This document shows, piece by piece, positions 53,230 through 64,000 of a stretch of DNA of 64,000 bases (position 1 is its first letter; every line of letters begins with the position of its first letter). This DNA is from Penium margaritaceum (lineage: Eukaryota > Streptophyta > Zygnematophyceae > Desmidiales > Peniaceae). Where the stretch lies: NCBI GenBank assembly GCA_023375785.1, contig SZWC01003855.1, forward strand, positions 1 through 64,000. The letters are read 5' to 3'. Position numbers and translations under genes: made by a program. A model generated the notes under the pieces. It saw only the letters and a list, made by a program, of their open reading frames with translations. It searched no databases and was not told the DNA's origin.

Positions 53230-53289
53230 CATCGATGCCCCCGCATAGGGGTCCATCGATGGATCGATGCCCATCGATGGGCATCGATG
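53230..53289. promoter_or_regulatory. Right subterminal CATCGATG cluster
   Basis: Four exact CATCGATG palindromes (53230-53237, 53254-53261, 53272-53279, 53282-53289) plus one GATCGATG (53262-53269), lying 25-84 bp inside the right end. It is denser than the left cluster; such asymmetry is common in hAT ends. Binding role inferred. Confidence 0.62.
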
Positions 53290-53299
53290 GGCAATGGGC

Positions 53300-53313
53300 C
53301 AAGGCCAACACTG
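53300..53313 (-). repeat. hAT terminal inverted repeat, right
   Basis: Read inward it is CAGTGTTGGCCTTG, which fits the hAT CARNG terminal consensus and matches the left end at 11 of 14 positions. Confidence 0.82.
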
Positions 53314-53321
53314 CCGCAACC
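53314..53321. repeat. Target-site duplication, right
   Basis: CCGCAACC, identical to 49557-49564. The satellite continues in register from here. Confidence 0.88.
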
Positions 53322-55094
53322 AGTTCGCAAAACTCCTCAACCAGTTCGTACCACTCTGCAACCAGTTCGCACCACTCCGCAACCAGTTGGCATCAGGCTG
53401 CAACCAGTTTACACCATCCGCAACCAGTTCGCACCACTCTGCAACCAGTTCGCACCACTCCGCAACCAGTTGGCATCACACTGCAACCCGTTTGCACCAC
53501 TCCGCAACCATTTGGCATCAGGTTGCAACCAGTTTGCAGCACTCCGCAACCAGTTCGCACTACTCCGCAACCAGTTGGCACCACTCCGAAACACGTTCCC
53601 ACCACTCCGCAACCAGTTGGCACCACTCCGCAACCAGTTCGCACAACTCTGCAACCAGTTTGCACTACTTCGCAACCAGTTTGCACCACTCCGCAACCAG
53701 TTCGCACCACTCCGCAACCAGTTCACGCCACTCCACGACCAGTTCGCACCACTCCGAAACCAGTTTGCACCACTCCACAACCAGTTCGCACGAATCCGCA
53801 ACCAGTTTGCACAACTCTGCAACCAGTTCGCACCACTCCGCAACCAGTTGGCACCACTCCACAACCAGTTCGCACCACTCCGCAACCAGTTTGCACCACT
53901 CCGCAACCAGTTTGCACCACTCCGCAACCAGTTCCCACCACTCTGCAACCGGTTCCCACCAGTCCGCAACCTGTTCGCACCACTCCGCATCCAGTTTGCA
54001 CAACTTCGCAACCAATTTGCACTACTCTGCAACCAGTTCGCACCACTCTGCAACCCGTTCGCACCACTCCAAAACCAGTTTGCACCACTCCGCAACCAGT
54101 TTGGACTACTCCGCAACCAGTCCGCACCACTCCGCAACCAGTTGCGACCACTCCGCAACCAGTTCGCATCACTCCGCAACCAGTTCGCACCACTCCGCAA
54201 CCAACTCGCACCACTCCGTAACCAGTTTGCACCACTATGAAGCACGTTTGCACCACTCTGCAACCAGTTTGCAACCCTCCCAACCAGTTCGCACCACTCC
54301 GCAACCATTTTACGACACTCCGCAACCAGTTTGCACTACTCCGCAACCAGTTTGCACCACTCCGCAACCAGTTCGCACCACTCCGCAACCAGTTCGCACC
54401 ACTCCGCAACCAGTTCGCACAACTCCGCAACCAGTTTGCACCACTCCGCAACCAGTTCCCACCACTCCGCAACCAATTCCCACCCCTCCGCAACCAGCTC
54501 GCACCACTCCTTAACCAGTTCGCACAACTCCGTAGCCAGTTCGCACAACTACGCAACCAGTTCGCACCATCCGCAACCAGTTAGCACCACTCCGCAACCA
54601 GTTCGCTTCACTCCGCAACCAGTTCGCACCAATCCGCGACCAGTTGGCATCAGGTTGCAACCAGTTTGCACCACTCCGCAACCAGTTCGCACTACTCCGC
54701 AACCAGTTGGCACCACTCCGCAACCCGTTCGCACCACTCCGCACCCGGTTCGCACCACTCCGCAACCAGTTCGCACCACTCCGCAACAAGTTCGCACCAC
54801 TCCGCAACCAGTTCGCACCATTCCGCAACCAGTTCGCAATACTCCGCAACCAGTTCGCACTACTTTGCAACCAGTTCGCACCACTCCGCAGCCAGTTTGC
54901 ACCACTCCGCAACCAGTTCACACCACTCCGCAACCAGTTCGCACCACTCTGCAACCAGTTCGCACTACGTCGCAACCAGTTTGCACCACTCCGCAACCAG
55001 TTCGCACGACTCCGCAACCAGTTCGCACCACTCCGCAACCCGTTCGCACCACTCCGCAACCAGTTCGCACCACTCGGCAACCAGTTCGCACCAC

Positions 55095-57515
55095 TCCGCA
55101 ACCAGTTCGCATCACTCTGCAACCTGTTCGCACCACTCCGCAACCAGTTTGCACCACTCTGCAACGCGTTCGCACAACTCCGCAACCAGTTCGTAGGACT
55201 CCGCAACCAGTTCGCACCACTCCACAACCCGTTCGCACCACTCCGTAACCAGTTCGCACCACTCCGCAACCAGTTCGCATCACTCTGCAACCTGTTCGCA
55301 CCACTCCGCAACCAGTTTGCACCACTCTGCAACGCGTTCGCACAACTCCGCAACCAGTTCGTAGGACTCCGCAACCAGTTCGCACCACTCCACAACCCGT
55401 TCGCACCACTCCGTAACCAGTTCGCACCACTCCGCAACCAGTTCGCATCACTCTGCAACCTGTTCGCACCACTCCGCAACCAGTTTGCACCACTCTGCAA
55501 CGCGTTCGCACAACTCCGCAACCAGTTCGTAGGACTCCGCAACCAGTTCGCACCACTCCACAACCCGTTCGCACCACTCCGTAACCAGTTCGCACCACTC
55601 CGCAACCAGTTCGCATCACTCTGCAACCTGTTCGCACCACTCCGCAACCAGTTTGCACCACTCTGCAACGCGTTCGCACAACTCCGCAACCAGTTCGTAG
55701 GACTCCGCAACCAGTTCGCACCACTCCACAACCCGTTCGCACCACTCCGTAACCAGTTCGCACCACTCCGCAACCAGTTCGCATCACTCTGCAACCTGTT
55801 CGCACCACTCCGCAACCAGTTTGCACCACTCTGCAACGCGTTCGCACAACTCCGCAACCAGTTCGTAGGACTCCGCAACCAGTTCGCACCACTCCACAAC
55901 CCGTTCGCACCACTCCGTAACCAGTTCGCACCACTCCGCAACCAGTTCGCATCACTCTGCAACCTGTTCGCACCACTCCGCAACCAGTTTGCACCACTCT
56001 GCAACGCGTTCGCACAACTCCGCAACCAGTTCGTAGGACTCCGCAACCAGTTCGCACCACTCCACAACCCGTTCGCACCACTCCGTAACCAGTTCGCACC
56101 ACTCCGCAACCAGTTCGCATCACTCTGCAACCTGTTCGCACCACTCCGCAACCAGTTTGCACCACTCTGCAACGCGTTCGCACAACTCCGCAACCAGTTC
56201 GTAGGACTCCGCAACCAGTTCGCACCACTCCACAACCCGTTCGCACCACTCCGTAACCAGTTCGCACCACTCCGCAACCAGTTCGCATCACTCTGCAACC
56301 TGTTCGCACCACTCCGCAACCAGTTTGCACCACTCTGCAACGCGTTCGCACAACTCCGCAACCAGTTCGTAGGACTCCGCAACCAGTTCGCACCACTCCA
56401 CAACCCGTTCGCACCACTCCGTAACCAGTTCGCACCACTCCGCAACCAGTTCGCATCACTCTGCAACCTGTTCGCACCACTCCGCAACCAGTTTGCACCA
56501 CTCTGCAACGCGTTCGCACAACTCCGCAACCAGTTCGTAGGACTCCGCAACCAGTTCGCACCACTCCACAACCCGTTCGCACCACTCCGTAACCAGTTCG
56601 CACCACTCCGCAACCAGTTCGCATCACTCTGCAACCTGTTCGCACCACTCCGCAACCAGTTTGCACCACTCTGCAACGCGTTCGCACAACTCCGCAACCA
56701 GTTCGTAGGACTCCGCAACCAGTTCGCACCACTCCACAACCCGTTCGCACCACTCCGTAACCAGTTCGCACCACTCCGCAACCAGTTCGCATCACTCTGC
56801 AACCTGTTCGCACCACTCCGCAACCAGTTTGCACCACTCTGCAACGCGTTCGCACAACTCCGCAACCAGTTCGTAGGACTCCGCAACCAGTTCGCACCAC
56901 TCCACAACCCGTTCGCACCACTCCGTAACCAGTTCGCACCACTCCGCAACCAGTTCGCATCACTCTGCAACCTGTTCGCACCACTCCGCAACCAGTTTGC
57001 ACCACTCTGCAACGCGTTCGCACAACTCCGCAACCAGTTCGTAGGACTCCGCAACCAGTTCGCACCACTCCACAACCCGTTCGCACCACTCCGTAACCAG
57101 TTCGCACCACTCCGCAACCAGTTCGCATCACTCTGCAACCTGTTCGCACCACTCCGCAACCAGTTTGCACCACTCTGCAACGCGTTCGCACAACTCCGCA
57201 ACCAGTTCGTAGGACTCCGCAACCAGTTCGCACCACTCCACAACCCGTTCGCACCACTCCGTAACCAGTTCGCACCACTCCGCAACCAGTTCGCATCACT
57301 CTGCAACCTGTTCGCACCACTCCGCAACCAGTTTGCACCACTCTGCAACGCGTTCGCACAACTCCGCAACCAGTTCGTAGGACTCCGCAACCAGTTCGCA
57401 CCACTCCACAACCCGTTCGCACCACTCCGTAACCAGTTCGCACCACTCCGCAACCAGTTCGCATCACTCTGCAACCTGTTCGCACCACTCCGCAACCAGT
57501 TTGCACCACTCTGCA
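55095..57515. repeat. 168-bp higher-order repeat (14 copies plus part)
   Basis: Eight-monomer unit with the anchor TCGTAGGACTCC at 55191 and every 168 bp to 57375, followed by a partial fifteenth unit. Each unit has one AACGCGTT site. It is the longest higher-order array in the window (about 2.4 kb). Confidence 0.96.
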
Positions 57516-57864
57516 ACCAGTTCGCACCACTCTGCAACCAGTTCGCACCACTCCGCAACCAGTTCGCACCACTCGGATACCAGTTCGCACCACTCTGCAA
57601 CCAGTTCGCACTACTTCGCAACCAGTTTGCACCACTCCGCAACCAGTTTGCACCACTCTGCAACCAGTTCACACCACTCCACAACCAGTTCGCACCACTC
57701 CGAAACCAGTTCGCACCACTCCGCAACCAGTTCGCACCAATCCCCAACCAGTTTGCACTACTCTGCAACCAGTTCGCACCACTCCGCAACCAGTTCGCAC
57801 CACTCCGCAACCAGTTCACACCACTCCGCAACCAGTTTGCACCACTCCGCAACCAGTTTGCACC

Positions 57865-58165
57865 ACTCCGCAACCAGTTACCACCACTCCGCAACCGGTT
57901 CCCACCAGTCCGCAACCAATTTGCACCACTCTGTACCCAGTTTGCACCACACCGCAACAAGTTCGCACCACCCCGCAACCAGTTCGCACCACTCCGCGAC
58001 CAGTTTGCACCACTCCGCAACCAGTTACCACCACTCCGCAACCGGTTCCCACCAGTCCGCAACCAATTTGCACCACTCTGTACCCAGTTTGCACCACACC
58101 GCAACAAGTTCGCACCACCCAGCAACCAGTTTGTACCACTCCGCAACCAGTTCGCACCACTCCGC
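57865..58165. repeat. 147-bp tandem doubling
   Basis: A seven-monomer unit with AGTTACCACCACTCC at 57876 and 58023 and CTCTGTACCCAG in each copy. Confidence 0.85.
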
Positions 58166-59002
58166 GATCAGTTCGCAACACTCCGCAACCTGTTCGCACC
58201 ACTCGGAAACCAGTTTGCCTTACTCCGCAACCAGTTCGCACCACTCCGCAACCTGTTCGCACCACTCTGCAACCAGTTCTCACCACCCCGCAACCAGTTC
58301 GCACCACTCCGCAGCCAGTTTGCACCAGTCCGCGACCGGTTCTCACCACCCCGCAACTAGTTCGCACCACTCCGCAACCAATTTGCACTACTCAGCAACC
58401 AGTTCGCACCACACTGCAACCCGTTCGCACCACTCCGCAACCAGTTTGCACCACTCCGCAACCAGTTTGCACCACTCCGCAACCGGTCCGCACCACTCCG
58501 CAACCAGTTCGCACAAGTCCGCAACCAGTTCGCACCATCTGCAACCAGTTCGCACCACTCAGCAACCAATTCGCACCACTCCTCAACCAGTTCGTACCAC
58601 TCCGTAACCAGTTCGCACAAGTCCGCGACCCATTCGCACAACTCCGCAACCAGTTCACACCACTCCGCAACCAGTTTGCACCACTCCGCAACCAGTTCGC
58701 TTCACTCCGCAACCAGTTCACACCACTCCGCAACCAGTTGGCATCACTCTGCAACCAGTTTACACCACTCCGCAACCAGTTGGCATCAGGTTGCAACCAG
58801 TTTGCCCCACTCTGCAACCAGTTCGCACTACTCCGCAACCAGTTGGCACCACTCCGCAACCAGTTCACACCACTCCGCAACCAGTTTGCATCACTCCGCA
58901 ACCAGTTCGCACCACTCCGCAAGAAGTTTGCACCACTCCGCAACCAGTTTGCACCACTCTGCAACGCGTTCGCACAAGTCCGCAACCCGTTTGTACCATC
59001 CG

Positions 59003-60915
59003 CAACCAGTTCGCACCACTCCGCAACCAGTTCGCTTCACTCCGCAGCCAGTTCGCACCAATCCTCAACCAGTTTGCACCACGCCACAACCCGTTTGCAC
59101 CATTCCGAAACCAGTTTGCACCACTCTGCAGCCAGTTCGTACCACTATGCGACCAGTTCGCACCAGTCCGCCACGAGTTCGCACCACTCCATACCACTTC
59201 GCACCACTTCGCTACCAATTCGCACCACTCCGCAACCAGTTTGCACCACTCCGCAACCGGTCCGCACCACTCCGCAACCAGTGCGCACCACTCCGCAACC
59301 CGTTCGCACCACTCTGCAACCAGTTCGCACCACTCCGCAACCAGTTCGCTTCACTCCGCAGCCAGTTCGCACCAATCCTCAACCAGTTTGCACCACGCCA
59401 CAACCCGTTTGCACCATTCCGAAACCAGTTTGCACCACTCTGCAGCCAGTTCGTACCACTATGCGACCAGTTCGCACCAGTCCGCCACGAGTTCGCACCA
59501 CTCCATACCACTTCGCACCACTTCGCTACCAATTCGCACCACTCCGCAACCAGTTTGCACCACTCCGCAACCGGTCCGCACCACTCCGCAACCAGTGCGC
59601 ACCACTCCGCAACCCGTTCGCACCACTCTGCAACCAGTTCGCACCACTCCGCAACCAGTTCGCTTCACTCCGCAGCCAGTTCGCACCAATCCTCAACCAG
59701 TTTGCACCACGCCACAACCCGTTTGCACCATTCCGAAACCAGTTTGCACCACTCTGCAGCCAGTTCGTACCACTATGCGACCAGTTCGCACCAGTCCGCC
59801 ACGAGTTCGCACCACTCCATACCACTTCGCACCACTTCGCTACCAATTCGCACCACTCCGCAACCAGTTTGCACCACTCCGCAACCGGTCCGCACCACTC
59901 CGCAACCAGTGCGCACCACTCCGCAACCCGTTCGCACCACTCTGCAACCAGTTCGCACCACTCCGCAACCAGTTCGCTTCACTCCGCAGCCAGTTCGCAC
60001 CAATCCTCAACCAGTTTGCACCACGCCACAACCCGTTTGCACCATTCCGAAACCAGTTTGCACCACTCTGCAGCCAGTTCGTACCACTATGCGACCAGTT
60101 CGCACCAGTCCGCCACGAGTTCGCACCACTCCATACCACTTCGCACCACTTCGCTACCAATTCGCACCACTCCGCAACCAGTTTGCACCACTCCGCAACC
60201 GGTCCGCACCACTCCGCAACCAGTGCGCACCACTCCGCAACCCGTTCGCACCACTCTGCAACCAGTTCGCACCACTCCGCAACCAGTTCGCTTCACTCCG
60301 CAGCCAGTTCGCACCAATCCTCAACCAGTTTGCACCACGCCACAACCCGTTTGCACCATTCCGAAACCAGTTTGCACCACTCTGCAGCCAGTTCGTACCA
60401 CTATGCGACCAGTTCGCACCAGTCCGCCACGAGTTCGCACCACTCCATACCACTTCGCACCACTTCGCTACCAATTCGCACCACTCCGCAACCAGTTTGC
60501 ACCACTCCGCAACCGGTCCGCACCACTCCGCAACCAGTGCGCACCACTCCGCAACCCGTTCGCACCACTCTGCAACCAGTTCGCACCACTCCGCAACCAG
60601 TTCGCTTCACTCCGCAGCCAGTTCGCACCAATCCTCAACCAGTTTGCACCACGCCACAACCCGTTTGCACCATTCCGAAACCAGTTTGCACCACTCTGCA
60701 GCCAGTTCGTACCACTATGCGACCAGTTCGCACCAGTCCGCCACGAGTTCGCACCACTCCATACCACTTCGCACCACTTCGCTACCAATTCGCACCACTC
60801 CGCAACCAGTTTGCACCACTCCGCAACCGGTCCGCACCACTCCGCAACCAGTGCGCACCACTCCGCAACCCGTTCGCACCACTCTGCAACCAGTTCGCAC
60901 CACTCCGCAACCAGT
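59003..60915. repeat. 314-bp higher-order repeat (6 copies)
   Basis: Fifteen monomers minus one base. The anchor CCATACCACTTCGC falls at 59189, 59503 and every 314 bp to 60759. The missing base lies in the CTCCATACCACTT monomer, which is 20 bp. The period is not divisible by 3, so each unit shifts the reading frame. Confidence 0.95.
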
Positions 60916-62133
60916 TCGCATCACTCCGCACCCAGTTCCCACCACTCCGCAACCAGTTCACACCACTCCGCAACCAGTTTGCACCACTCCGCAACCAGTT
61001 TGCACTACTCCGCAACCGGTCCGCACCACTCCGCAACCAGTTCGCACCACTCCGCAACCCGTTCGCACCACTCTGCAACCAGTTTGCACCAATTTGTAAC
61101 CAGTCCGCACCAATCCACAACCAGTTTGCAGCACTCCACAACCAGTTCGCACATCTCGGCGACCAGTTTGCACCACTCCGCAACCGGTTTGCACCTCTCC
61201 GCAACCAGTTCTCACCACTCCACAATAAGTTCGCACCACTCCGCAGCCAGATCCCACCACTCCGCAACCAGCTCGCACCACTCCTTCACCAGTTTGCACC
61301 ACTCCGCAATCAGTTCGCACAACTCCGCAACCAGTTCACACCATCCGCAACCAGTTCGCACCACTCCGCAACCAGTTCCCACCACTCCACAACCAGTTGC
61401 ACTACTCCGCAACCAGTTGACACCACTCCAAAACCAGTTCACACAACTCCGTAACCAGTTTGCACCACTCTGCAACCAGTTCGTACCACTCCCCAACCAG
61501 TTCGCACAACTCCGCAACCAGTTTGCACCACTCCGCAACCCGTTCCCACCACTCCGCAACCAGTTCCCACCCCTCCGCAACCAGCTCGCACCACTCCTTA
61601 ACCAGTTCGCACAACTTCATAACATGTTCGCACAACTCCGCAACCAGTTCGCACCATCTGCAACCAGTTCGCACCACTCCGCAACCAGTTCGCTTCACTG
61701 CGCAACCAGTTCGCACCAATCCGCAACCAGTTGGCATCAGGTTGCAACCAGTTTGCACCACTCCACAACCAGTTCGCACTACTCCGCAACCAGTTGGCAC
61801 CACTCCGCAACCAGTTCGCACCACACCGCACCCGGTTTGCACCACTCCGAAACCAGTTCGCACCACTCCGCAACAGGTTCGCACCACTCCCCAACCAGTT
61901 TGCACCACTCCGCAACCCGTTTGCACCACTCCGCAACCAGTTCCCACCACTCTGCAACCGGTTCCGACCAATCCGCAACCAATTCGCACCACTCCGTAAC
62001 CAGTTCGCACCACTCGGCAACAAGTTCGCACCACTCCGCAACCAGTTTGCACCACTCCGCAACCAGTTCGCACTTCTCCGCAACCAGTTCCCACCACTCC
62101 GAAACCAGCTCGCACCACTCCGCAACCAGTTTG

Positions 62134-63745
62134 CACCACTCTGCAACGCGTTCGCACAACTCCGCAACCAGTTCACACCATCCGCAACCAGTTCGCACCA
62201 CTCCGCGACTCGTTCGCACCACTCGGCAACCAGTTCGCACCACTCCGCAACGAGTTCGCACCACTCCGCAACTAGGTCGCATCACTCCGCAACCAGTTTG
62301 CACCACTCTGCAACGCGTTCGCACAACTCCGCAACCAGTTCACACCATCCGCAACCAGTTCGCACCACTCCGCGACTCGTTCGCACCACTCGGCAACCAG
62401 TTCGCACCACTCCGCAACGAGTTCGCACCACTCCGCAACTAGGTCGCATCACTCCGCAACCAGTTTGCACCACTCTGCAACGCGTTCGCACAACTCCGCA
62501 ACCAGTTCACACCATCCGCAACCAGTTCGCACCACTCCGCGACTCGTTCGCACCACTCGGCAACCAGTTCGCACCACTCCGCAACGAGTTCGCACCACTC
62601 CGCAACTAGGTCGCATCACTCCGCAACCAGTTTGCACCACTCTGCAACGCGTTCGCACAACTCCGCAACCAGTTCACACCATCCGCAACCAGTTCGCACC
62701 ACTCCGCGACTCGTTCGCACCACTCGGCAACCAGTTCGCACCACTCCGCAACGAGTTCGCACCACTCCGCAACTAGGTCGCATCACTCCGCAACCAGTTT
62801 GCACCACTCTGCAACGCGTTCGCACAACTCCGCAACCAGTTCACACCATCCGCAACCAGTTCGCACCACTCCGCGACTCGTTCGCACCACTCGGCAACCA
62901 GTTCGCACCACTCCGCAACGAGTTCGCACCACTCCGCAACTAGGTCGCATCACTCCGCAACCAGTTTGCACCACTCTGCAACGCGTTCGCACAACTCCGC
63001 AACCAGTTCACACCATCCGCAACCAGTTCGCACCACTCCGCGACTCGTTCGCACCACTCGGCAACCAGTTCGCACCACTCCGCAACGAGTTCGCACCACT
63101 CCGCAACTAGGTCGCATCACTCCGCAACCAGTTTGCACCACTCTGCAACGCGTTCGCACAACTCCGCAACCAGTTCACACCATCCGCAACCAGTTCGCAC
63201 CACTCCGCGACTCGTTCGCACCACTCGGCAACCAGTTCGCACCACTCCGCAACGAGTTCGCACCACTCCGCAACTAGGTCGCATCACTCCGCAACCAGTT
63301 TGCACCACTCTGCAACGCGTTCGCACAACTCCGCAACCAGTTCACACCATCCGCAACCAGTTCGCACCACTCCGCGACTCGTTCGCACCACTCGGCAACC
63401 AGTTCGCACCACTCCGCAACGAGTTCGCACCACTCCGCAACTAGGTCGCATCACTCCGCAACCAGTTTGCACCACTCTGCAACGCGTTCGCACAACTCCG
63501 CAACCAGTTCACACCATCCGCAACCAGTTCGCACCACTCCGCGACTCGTTCGCACCACTCGGCAACCAGTTCGCACCACTCCGCAACGAGTTCGCACCAC
63601 TCCGCAACTAGGTCGCATCACTCCGCAACCAGTTTGCACCACTCTGCAACGCGTTCGCACAACTCCGCAACCAGTTCACACCATCCGCAACCAGTTCGCA
63701 CCACTCCGCGACTCGTTCGCACCACTCGGCAACCAGTTCGCACAA
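62134..63745. repeat. 167-bp higher-order repeat (9 copies plus part)
   Basis: Eight monomers minus one base (a 20-bp CACACCATCCGC monomer). The anchor CTAGGTCGCATC falls at 62272 and every 167 bp to 63608. It shares the CTCTGCAACGCGTTCGCAC monomer pair with the 168-bp array at 55.1-57.5 kb, so the two are related. Confidence 0.95.
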
Positions 63746-64000
63746 CTCCGCAACCAGTTCACACCATCCGCAACCAGTTCGCACCACTCCGCAACCAGTT
63801 CGCACCACTCCTCAACCAGTTTGTACCACTCCGCAACCAGTTTGCACCACTCCGCGACTCGTTCGCACCACTCCGCAACCAGTTCGCACAACTCCGCAAT
63901 GAGTTCGCACCACTCCGCAACCAGTTCGCTTCACTCCGCAACCAGTTCGCACCACCCCGCAACTAGTTTGCACCACTCTGCAACCAGTTGGCATCACTTT

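Larger units (their letters stand above)
49565..53313 (+). mobile_element. hAT-superfamily DNA transposon, 3749 bp, inactive
   Basis: A single non-satellite island. Evidence for hAT: an 8-bp target-site duplication, imperfect terminal inverted repeats beginning CATAG (left) and CAGTG (right, read inward; fits the hAT CARNG rule), and a transposase gene with a DUF659/RNase H-like region and a C-terminal hAT dimerisation segment. CATCGATG palindromes cluster inside both ends. The element sits in the + orientation and contains no satellite monomers. The open frame is cut by three nonsense codons, so this copy probably cannot move itself, though its ends look intact and a related active transposase might mobilise it. 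The identical target duplication and absence of frameshifts suggest a fairly recent insertion. Confidence 0.92.
53314..64000. repeat. 21-bp satellite array, right arm
   Basis: Continuation of the same 21-bp array, in the same orientation, to the right of the transposon. It is in register with the left arm once one copy of the 8-bp duplication is removed. It is rich in long higher-order repeats (168, 314 and 167 bp) and in the divergent monomer containing GGCATCAGG. It runs off the window end still in satellite. Confidence 0.97.

Noticed and set aside
49565-53313. Possible retroelement or virus-like island
   Set aside because: No long terminal repeats, reverse transcriptase, integrase or capsid features; the 8-bp duplication, inverted ends and DUF659/hAT signature fit a DNA transposon.
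53095-54240. Frame starting in the transposon 3' region and running into the satellite
   Set aside because: It crosses the transposon end and target duplication; most of it is satellite translation.
54511-58146. Reverse-strand frame of 1211 codons rich in RSGANWL repeats
   Set aside because: It is the same six-frame artefact; no start context, domain or codon signal supports it.
1-64000. Telomeric or subtelomeric origin
   Set aside because: No plant-type (TTTAGGG), TTAGGG or other telomere repeat is present; a pericentromeric or other heterochromatic location is possible but cannot be shown from the sequence.

Overview
The window is eukaryotic satellite DNA with one DNA transposon inserted in it. 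About 60 kb (positions 1-49564 and 53314-64000) is a head-to-tail array of a 21-bp monomer, always in the same orientation, with the core CACTCCGCAACCAGTT. The rest is a 3.75-kb hAT-superfamily element (49565-53313) carrying a DUF659-type transposase gene. I see no host gene, RNA gene, CRISPR array or telomere repeat. The hAT/DUF659 gene, the extensive satellite and the decay of CG and CHG cytosines point to a methylating genome, most plausibly a plant or streptophyte alga (Chara-like). That assignment is a guess.

Layout. Diverged monomers form the background. At least sixteen locally homogenised blocks are embedded in them: pure 21-bp runs (1.4, 15.5, 24.2 and 33.0 kb), a 40-bp dimer made of 20-bp monomers (10.5 kb), 42-bp dimers (13.1 and 47.1 kb), a 63-bp trimer (37.5 kb), 84-bp tetramers (9.2 and 31.6 kb), 189-bp nonamers (6.5, 17.6 and 29.7 kb), and units of 231 bp (21.2 kb), 273 bp (44.2 kb), 168 bp (55.1 kb), 314 bp (59.0 kb) and 167 bp (62.1 kb). 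Larger duplications lie over these. About 8.5 kb at the left end recurs colinearly at 34.2-42.7 kb, and 22.3-26.0 kb recurs, shortened, at 26.8-28.9 kb. The amplified blocks are mostly private to one copy of each duplication, so they are younger. A 64-base N gap sits at 34968-35031.

Reading frames. The consensus monomer has no stop codon in any of its six frames and is 7 codons long, so very long open frames of heptapeptide repeats run through the array on both strands. They are a by-product of the repeat. Three higher-order units (40, 167 and 314 bp) are not multiples of 3, and monomer indels are tolerated, which argues against coding. I list none of these frames as genes.

The transposon has an exact 8-bp target-site duplication, 14-bp imperfect terminal inverted repeats, clusters of CATCGATG palindromes just inside both ends, and a single uninterrupted frame apart from three in-frame nonsense codons. 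It therefore looks like a fairly young but inactive copy that jumped into existing satellite. Paralogous unoccupied sites can be recognised at about 54.6 and 61.7 kb.
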